DNA from: Propionispora hippei DSM 15287
GTDB lineage: Bacteria > Bacillota > Negativicutes > Propionisporales > Propionisporaceae
Length of the DNA stretch: 57,670 nt
Assembly: GCF_900141835.1 (NCBI RefSeq)
Contig: NZ_FQZD01000025.1
Coordinates: 1 to 57,670, forward strand
Direction of reading: 5' to 3'
Part shown: positions 52,991-57,670 of the stretch, piece after piece
Position numbering within the stretch: position 1 is the first letter of the stretch
How the letters are laid out: each line of letters starts with the position of its first letter
The notes under the pieces: generated by a model
The model's input: the letters and a program-made list of their open reading frames with translations, nothing else
What the model was told of the DNA's origin: nothing
The model's database searches: none
Translations under genes and position numbers: made by a program

Positions 52991-54298
52991 TTAGAAGTAC
53001 AATTCAACCTGAGCGCGGTATACTTTATCTTTTGTACCAGCGACTGCGTCAGTTCTCAAGTCATCATTAATGGCTTTGTTATTTAAGTAGAAGGCAGTGA
53101 ATTTAGAGTTTTCGAACGGCACATAGTCAAAGCCAATGTGCATGCCTTTAGCATTATCATAGTAGTCATTAGTGGTGTTGATTTCTGCACCATAACCTAC
53201 TTTATGATAGCCCGCAAAAATATCAAAGGATTTAGCTACCTTCGGATCAGCATTTTTGTAAGTTACTTGAGCAATATAAGCTTTATTCTCTACATTATCA
53301 TAAACTGCTTTATCCGGATTACCCTTTGCGTATTGACCGTTCAAGGTGAAATTATCAGCAATTTTACTGTTGAAGCCAAGTTCGTAAATGCTGGTATTTT
53401 GCTTTTCACCTAACACAGTTTGATTTACGCGATGATAAGCGGCAGACAAATCAGTGGCAGCCGATGCTTTATAAGCAAATTCAACGCCGGCATAGTGCGA
53501 ACCAGCACCAAAAGCTACAGCGTCAGGATCAGTAGCAGTAGGAGCAGGGACAATAGCACCGCTAAATAATATACCATCATCGCCAGCCAAATTACCATAG
53601 CGAACAGTGGTTTTCAGCTTGTCGCCGAAGCTTGCCTGCACACCATTCAAAGAGGTATCAGCCACTAGACCATAACCGACAAACAACGGAGCTTTACCGA
53701 TATCAAGGGTAGTAGCGCCAACTTTGCCTTCAGCCCAGATCTTAGAAGTGCTGTGAGCATCCGAAGCCGGGGTTATTCCTGTACCATCAGTGCTGTGGGA
53801 AGATTCAATTTCCGCTCTGATTTTCCAGTCATCATTGATTTTGCCATTTACAAACAAATCAAGATAGGATTGACCATTTCCTTCTTTGCTCTTATCGCCC
53901 ACTTTTTCGCTATCATAACGGAAGCGAACTTTACCATCAAACGTTACATTGTCCATTCTCTTTTCCAGGTTGGAAACGCGAACGCCTAAGTTGTCAAGCT
54001 CTTGAGAATATTCAGCGCTCAATTTTTGGATCAACGCTTTGTCTTCAGCATTGGCTTTTTCTTCTTTAGCCATTGCTTTAGCTACGATAGTAGCCATTTC
54101 ATAACGGGTCATGGATTTGTCGCCTTTGAAGCTTCCGTCGCCATAGCCGTCAACGATACCGTCAGCAGCTAATTTGGAAACAGCGTCATAGGACCAATGT
54201 TTTGCAGGAACGTCAACAAACGGATTTGCGGCAAATGCAGTACCGGCGATGCCAAGGGTAAATGCAAGAGCCAAAGTTGCAGCAAGATTCTTTTTCAT
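52991..54298 (-). CDS. SLH-domain outer membrane porin (OmpM-like)
   Basis: A 435-residue protein. Signal peptide 1-23 (LALAFTLGIAGTAFA). One SLH domain (about 25-70) with FVDVPAKHWSYDAVSKLAADGIVDGYGDG and MTRYEMATIVAKAM. A coiled coil (about 80-115, KLSAEYSQELDNLGVRVSNLEKRM). A 16-stranded-type barrel from about 120 ending in aromatic YRAQVELYF. In Negativicutes the SLH domain of OmpM binds polyamine-modified peptidoglycan and tethers the outer membrane, and the barrel is a porin. ATG follows AAGGAGAGAAACG. It has its own terminator, a structured leader and repeats upstream. Confidence 0.93.
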   Translation of the reverse strand: MKKNLAATLALAFTLGIAGTAFAANPFVDVPAKHWSYDAVSKLAADGIVDGYGDGSFKGDKSMTRYEMATIVAKAMAKEEKANAEDKALIQKLSAEYSQELDNLGVRVSNLEKRMDNVTFDGKVRFRYDSEKVGDKSKEGNGQSYLDLFVNGKINDDWKIRAEIESSHSTDGTGITPASDAHSTSKIWAEGKVGATTLDIGKAPLFVGYGLVADTSLNGVQASFGDKLKTTVRYGNLAGDDGILFSGAIVPAPTATDPDAVAFGAGSHYAGVEFAYKASAATDLSAAYHRVNQTVLGEKQNTSIYELGFNSKIADNFTLNGQYAKGNPDKAVYDNVENKAYIAQVTYKNADPKVAKSFDIFAGYHKVGYGAEINTTNDYYDNAKGMHIGFDYVPFENSKFTAFYLNNKAINDDLRTDAVAGTKDKVYRAQVELYF

Positions 54299-54425
54299 TC
54301 GTTTCTCTCCTTAGGTTTATTTTTTTGCGAGCTTCTCCCAAGGAAGGAATTTAGAACCGAGTTTCCATGTTTCCTCTATCCTTCATTCCTCTCTTAAAGA
54401 TACTGCTCTATCTATCACAACTCCA

Positions 54426-54480
54426 AGGACTATGATTCAGTCCTCGTCGGTGAAAGATCACCATCACTACCTATAAGGTA
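54426..54480 (-). promoter_or_regulatory. Structured leader of the SLH porin gene
   Basis: Within the long upstream region, three short hairpins lie side by side on the minus strand: TACC/GGTA (54465-54477), GGTGA/TCACC (54449-54462) and AGGACT/AGTCCT (54426-54444). They sit about 130-180 bases before the ATG. The arrangement suggests a folded mRNA leader. It does not match a riboswitch that I can name. Confidence 0.35.
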
Positions 54481-54568
54481 TGTAATTTTTGCCTATGTAT
54501 TCATAATATTCTACTTAAGTTAAAACATTCCTGCTTATTTGTTAAATTTTTCTTAATTTTTTTTAAAA

Positions 54569-54618
54569 CTGTGTAATGTAAATATTTAGCTGTGTAATAA
54601 TATCCTTCGACTGTGTAA
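54569..54618 (-). promoter_or_regulatory. Three CTGTGTAA direct repeats at exact 21-bp spacing
   Basis: CTGTGTAA at 54569, 54590 and 54611, each start 21 bases apart (two DNA turns); a fourth degenerate copy is at 54630 (CTGTTCAC). They lie about 270-320 bases before the porin ATG, upstream of the likely promoter, in the position of activator sites. Confidence 0.55.
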
Positions 54619-54929
54619 GAAATTCTCAACTGTTCACATTATATTCCATATCCTACTGCCTGTCAAGGAAATAAATACCACATAGTCTGAATATACTGAT
54701 TTCAATCCTTCAAAGGAGCTTATGTGCTTTTTTTCCTATTTCATTTATCGTGTTAACAACTGCACACTCCCGTGGTCTATCCACTCTGAAATCATAATCA
54801 TTTAATGGGCCTTTTCCCGCAATGCTTTGCTGTTGTCGATTTACCTATTGCTGTCAGGCGTGCTTCCTCCAACTCGCTTTGCGATAAAATTCCCAAGAAT
54901 TATTTTGCGCGTTCAAAGTAGACAAGCCA

Positions 54930-55343
54930 CTAGTTTCCTGCCGCAAAGTAACGCTCCGCCAGGATAACTGCCACATAATCATCCACCGGCACCGGCGGCA
55001 CCTGCATGGTCAAAGGAATCAGGCGCTTTAGGCCACGCGGCGGATGTTCGCGCCAGTAGTACTGTCGCGCCAGTTCGGTGGAATGATGTTCATCGACACT
55101 GACAATTTCCAGTTTTTTATCTTCTATCAACAAATCCGCCAATGCTTCCTTGGCTTTACCGGAACTCGTCCGGTCGCCAAGTACCAGCGTAGTCAAACCA
55201 TATTGCATAGCAAGGTGCCGGATTTTCTCTGTAAGCTGTTCAGTGGCAATCACGCCTTGCCAAAGCGCTCCATCAGCCTTGCTCATCACAGCCACACCAC
55301 ATTTTTCCCTCCCCGGGTCTACGGCAACTACAAAATCAGCCAC
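54930..55343 (-). CDS. YqgF/RuvC-like RNase H-fold protein, divergent
   Basis: A 137-residue protein with an RNase H fold of the YqgF type: FVVAVDPGREKCGVAVM (first Asp), TLVLGDRTSSGKAKEALADLL, VSVDEHHSTELARQYYW and VPVDDYVAVILAERYF (late Asp pair). Canonical YqgF (pre-16S rRNA nuclease, RuvX) begins LGLDLGTKTLGVAVSD and has WDERLTT, so this is a divergent relative. GTG 55341-55343 follows GAGGAGGACGATAAAA. The function is unknown: nuclease or a non-catalytic relative. Confidence 0.7.
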   Translation of the reverse strand: MADFVVAVDPGREKCGVAVMSKADGALWQGVIATEQLTEKIRHLAMQYGLTTLVLGDRTSSGKAKEALADLLIEDKKLEIVSVDEHHSTELARQYYWREHPPRGLKRLIPLTMQVPPVPVDDYVAVILAERYFAAGN

Positions 55344-55883
55344 TTTTATCGTCCTCCTCTCCAAATTAGTGTATTCGCGAAGAAAAAAGCTATGCCCTGC
55401 AAGGGGGGTGTTTTTCTTTCTGCCTTATCTTAAGAATCAAAATTTCGATACGAAAATTCCTATAATCATTTTCAAATCGTCATATCCTACTAACTCACTG
55501 GCAAAAGAACCTACAGACTGTTTCTTCCTGTAATATGCATCAAGAATATAGGCAATGGGATTATTAGACGTCAACAGAAAAAAGTCTTTTCAAAGAATAA
55601 TTTAAAAAATTACCAAAAAAGGATGGCATATAGAATGTAATCCTGATACAATTTTTTCGATAAAGTCATATGAAAGATGCCCTATATAACAATCTGCGCT
55701 GATACAATCCCCACTAGCAGCCCTTTCAAAATCAAGGTATTATTAAACAGGCAAAGATCAGTCGATTAAAGCGTTTAGGGATAAAAGCTGCTTTAAGGCT
55801 ATGCATTCTTATAAAAATCAACTGCACTCTGCATTTTTCCTGTATAGACATTAAATCAACGTTTTTACTTAGAGAGGAGAAGT
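55344..55883. other. AT-rich intergenic region between divergent genes
   Basis: No gene is recognised here. It separates the minus-strand YqgF-like gene from the plus-strand GT39 gene. Immediately before 55884 there is a good ribosome binding site (AGAGAGGAGAAGT) and a possible -10 box (TATAGA near 55842). No other structure noted. Confidence 0.4.
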
Positions 55884-57332
55884 ATGACAACTACTACGAA
55901 AAAACATTTATTGATTATTTTAGTTTCAGGTATACTTTTATTTTTTCTTGGCAATTCCTCAATTGCAATTACGGATCCGGTTGAATCCAATTACGCATTG
56001 ACCGCGTCAGAAATGTTTACGTCCGGTGATTATATGTCACCTCGAATTTACGGCAATTATTGGTATGATAAGCCGGTTTTCTTTTATTGGGAACTCATTG
56101 CTGCGTTTAAAGTCTTTGGCGTCAATGAATTTGCTGCACGCTTTTTTCCAGCTCTGGCCGGAGTTACGGGACTGGTTATGGTTTATGGTTTTGCCCGCAA
56201 GATCTACGATGCCAGGACAGGTCTTTTTTCAGCAATGATTCTGGGCACATCCTTTGAGTATTGGCTTATTGCAAAAATGGTCATTACCGATCTTAGCTTG
56301 TTTCTCTTTTTCAATGCCGTGCTCGTCTTTTTTTACCTTGCCTATACGAGTCAGAATAAGAAATATTACTATCTTTGTTATTTATTTGCCGGGCTGGCGG
56401 TACTTACGAAGGGACCAATAGGGATTTTACTGCCTGGCTTCATTGTAACGGTATTTATTCTCTGGCGTCGTGATTTTGCTGAGATCAAGCATATGAAATG
56501 GTTCGGCGGTATGGCAATTTTCCTGCTTGTAGGAGGCAGTTGGTACTACATCATGTATCAATTGCATGGGCAGATTTTTCTCGACACCTTCCTTGGTATT
56601 CACAATATGCTGAGGGCAACCGTATCGGAGCATCCACAATTTGATGTGTGGTATTACTATACCGCCATCTTCTTTTTGGGTTTCTTCCCCTGGTGCTTTA
56701 GCCTGCCTCTGGTTATCCGGAAATACTGGAAAAAGCGTCAATGGCCTGTCCTTGATCAGACAACGGTTTTTCTGCTGCTTTGGGCGTTTTTAGTCAATGG
56801 ATTCTATCAGTGTATGGCAACAAAGTATACGACATACACGCTGCCGGCCTTAATGCCGAGTGCCATTTTAGCTGCACGCCTGCTTTACACTCAGGAACGA
56901 CTGGTTAAGCATCTTGTGGCATTCAGTATTTGCTTTTATCTGGCTTTGACACTTTGGGTGGCTGTTCCGCTGTGTAATAGCTCTTATTCGGGACGAAGTA
57001 TTGCCATTGCTTTGCAAGATCATGTACAAGACGGGGATATGGTTATCAATTATGGTGATTATAAGGCATCGGTTGTCTTCTACGGACATAAGACGGTTTA
57101 TAATCTGAAGCATGCTAATGAGTTGGAAAAGGTTAAGCCTAAGGCTATGAGCTGGAGTAGTAAGAATGTGATGCCCTTTATTTCCTTCGAGGATCTTCCG
57201 GGCAACAAGAAGTTGTATATCATCGTGGATAAAAGCAAACGCAACGATTTTGCCAAAGCATTCAAGGCAAACGACTGGAAGCTTGTTGAAACGTTGCCCA
57301 AAGCAGTTATCTATTATCGACCAGCTCAATAG
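55884..57332 (+). CDS. GT39/ArnT-like membrane glycosyltransferase
   Basis: A 482-residue protein with about ten membrane helices and the PMT/ArnT layout. After the first helix the loop DPVESNYALTASEMF carries the catalytic Asp/Glu pair. It is followed by SPRIYGNYWYDKPVFFYW, then FAARFFPALAGV, LTKGPIGILLPGF and YTTYTLPALMPS. ArnT moves 4-amino-4-deoxy-L-arabinose from undecaprenyl phosphate to lipid A; members of this wider family transfer other sugars. Alone on the plus strand, ATG after AGAGAGGAGAAGT, followed by a terminator stem at 57362. Donor unknown. Confidence 0.85.
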   Translation: MTTTTKKHLLIILVSGILLFFLGNSSIAITDPVESNYALTASEMFTSGDYMSPRIYGNYWYDKPVFFYWELIAAFKVFGVNEFAARFFPALAGVTGLVMVYGFARKIYDARTGLFSAMILGTSFEYWLIAKMVITDLSLFLFFNAVLVFFYLAYTSQNKKYYYLCYLFAGLAVLTKGPIGILLPGFIVTVFILWRRDFAEIKHMKWFGGMAIFLLVGGSWYYIMYQLHGQIFLDTFLGIHNMLRATVSEHPQFDVWYYYTAIFFLGFFPWCFSLPLVIRKYWKKRQWPVLDQTTVFLLLWAFLVNGFYQCMATKYTTYTLPALMPSAILAARLLYTQERLVKHLVAFSICFYLALTLWVAVPLCNSSYSGRSIAIALQDHVQDGDMVINYGDYKASVVFYGHKTVYNLKHANELEKVKPKAMSWSSKNVMPFISFEDLPGNKKLYIIVDKSKRNDFAKAFKANDWKLVETLPKAVIYYRPAQ

Positions 57333-57361
57333 TTCCAGGGTAGGCAATCAAGCCAACAAAA

Positions 57362-57390
57362 AGAAGGCGTCCCCAAAAGGGACGCCTTCT
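57362..57390 (+). terminator. Terminator stem after the GT39 gene, abutted by an IS end
   Basis: Perfect 12-bp arms AGAAGGCGTCCC (57362-57373) and GGGACGCCTTCT (57379-57390) with a five-base loop. The IS1182-family end CAGGCTGTTG starts at the very next base, so the usual U-run has been displaced. Confidence 0.75.
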
Positions 57391-57670
57391 CAGGCTGTTG
57401 AAGAACCCCATGGTTTGGGAAAGATCTAAGCCATGGGGGTTTCTATTAGACAAAACAAAAGGAAAACCATCACTAAGTAGACTCAAAAAGAAAAGATTGC
57501 CGATACCTACGCCAGTCTGGCGAGGTGATTGGCAATCTTTTTCATGTTTTGACAAGCAGCCGTTAGTAACGCCTGCTCTTGTACATGCTCTCTACCCCTA
57601 AACCGGCAATAGCGAAGTCCGTGCAGTTGCTTAGCGTCTGCAAAACTCCGCTCAATGGTTTGACTTCTCT
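57391..57670 (-). mobile_element. IS1182-family insertion sequence, 3' end (continues past the window)
   Basis: The inner end begins CAGGCTGTTGAAGAACCCC, directly at the base of the GT39 terminator stem. The first 163 bases match, in inverse orientation, the copy at 142-304. It includes the transposase 3' end and a near-palindrome (57404-57440 region). The rest runs off the right edge. Both copies have the transposase 3' ends facing the inside of the window. Confidence 0.8.
57507..57670 (-). CDS. IS1182-family transposase, C-terminal part
   Basis: The last 54 codons of a DDE transposase. The text [20 protein letters not shown] then [20 protein letters not shown] and NMKKIANHL is the C-terminal signature of IS1182-family transposases ([17 protein letters not shown]...; QCLLTAAxQN.KKIA), with E of the catalytic triad in IERSF. 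TAG stop at 57507-57509. It is intact as far as visible. Confidence 0.85.
   Translation of the reverse strand, partial: RSQTIERSFADAKQLHGLRYCRFRGREHVQEQALLTAACQNMKKIANHLARLA

Larger units (their letters stand above)
54299..54929. other. Long intergenic region upstream of the SLH porin
   Basis: Contains the porin leader with its hairpins and the 21-bp repeats. Beyond 54640 it holds AT-rich sequence without a convincing gene. A 27-codon frame at 54722-54805 on the plus strand has a good AAAGGAGCTT site but no coding character, so it is not called. Confidence 0.5.

Noticed and set aside
54299-54480. Riboswitch (cyclic di-GMP type) in the porin leader
   Set aside because: The conserved core bases of known riboswitch classes that I can recall are not present; only simple hairpins are seen.
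54569-54618. CTGTGTAA boxes upstream of the porin as relics of IS256 ends, since the IS256 terminal repeat contains AAAACTGTGTAAA
   Set aside because: The similarity is confined to the 8-12-base core, no other part of the terminal repeat is present, and the three copies are evenly phased, which IS relics would not be.
54722-54805. 27-codon plus-strand ORF with a good AAAGGAGCTT site
   Set aside because: Composition does not look coding, it has no neighbour in the same direction, and such short frames arise by chance.
57307-57555. 82-residue minus-strand frame over the IS1182 end, and its counterpart at 89-310
   Set aside because: This frame overlaps the transposase 3' end in another frame and runs through the terminal non-coding part; it is repeated only because the IS is repeated.
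1-57670. CRISPR arrays, tRNA and rRNA genes, prophage or restriction-modification genes
   Set aside because: Looked for and not seen; no regularly spaced repeats of CRISPR length and no structural RNA signatures were noticed.

Overview
The window looks like chromosomal DNA from a spore-forming, outer-membrane-bearing Firmicute (Negativicutes, most likely Sporomusaceae). Firmicute-type features are a sigma factor/DUF1659/DUF2922/YvrJ cluster, an ABC-F protein of YdiF type and a near-consensus Gram-positive LexA box. Outer-membrane features are heptose synthesis genes, heptosyltransferases, an LptD/OstA protein, an ArnT-like transferase and an SLH-domain porin of the OmpM kind. Almost every gene is on the minus strand. 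The family assignment is inference from gene content, not from a marker gene.

Left part (1-8.7 kb). The left edge is an IS256-family end inserted into the 3' end of an IS1182-family transposase gene. Then come the sigma/DUF1659/DUF2922/YvrJ operon, an ABC-F ATPase, a small zinc-ribbon protein, a plus-strand gene of unknown function (faintly ComK-like) under a LexA-box promoter, a membrane-anchored GT2-like protein, an orphan NarL-type response regulator, pgi and galU.

Polysaccharide locus (8.9-38.6 kb, transcribed right to left). It starts with an LTA-synthase/MdoB-like enzyme, an O-antigen ligase/polymerase and a WbaP-type initiating transferase. Next are a nucleotide-sugar dehydrogenase, a two-domain oxidoreductase and asparagine synthase. 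An AT-rich cassette (about 17.7-28.4 kb) follows, with flippase, sugar aminotransferase, FemAB-like transferase, methyltransferase, deacetylase, heparinase II/III protein and glycosyltransferases. The locus ends with dTDP-rhamnose (rfbBACD) and GDP-mannose (manC, manB) genes and two envelope genes. Together they are suited to make and export a rhamnose-containing, probably amidated or acylated uronate polymer.

LPS core locus (40.2-50.5 kb). An lptD/ostA-like gene is followed by rfaE1 and rfaE2 (split heptose kinase and adenylyltransferase), three GT9 heptosyltransferase-like genes, GT4, GT8 and GT52/polysialyltransferase-like genes and a deacetylase. An IS3-family element (39178-40225) separates this operon from the polysaccharide locus and has replaced the last few codons of the final GT9 gene.

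Right part (50.8-57.7 kb). Two secreted proteins of unknown function precede a stretch of decayed sequence. Then come the SLH porin with a structured leader and three 21-bp-spaced direct repeats upstream, a divergent YqgF/RuvC-like protein, and a plus-strand GT39/ArnT-like transferase. The window closes in a second IS1182-family copy whose 3' end faces inward and matches the left copy over 164 bp by eye.
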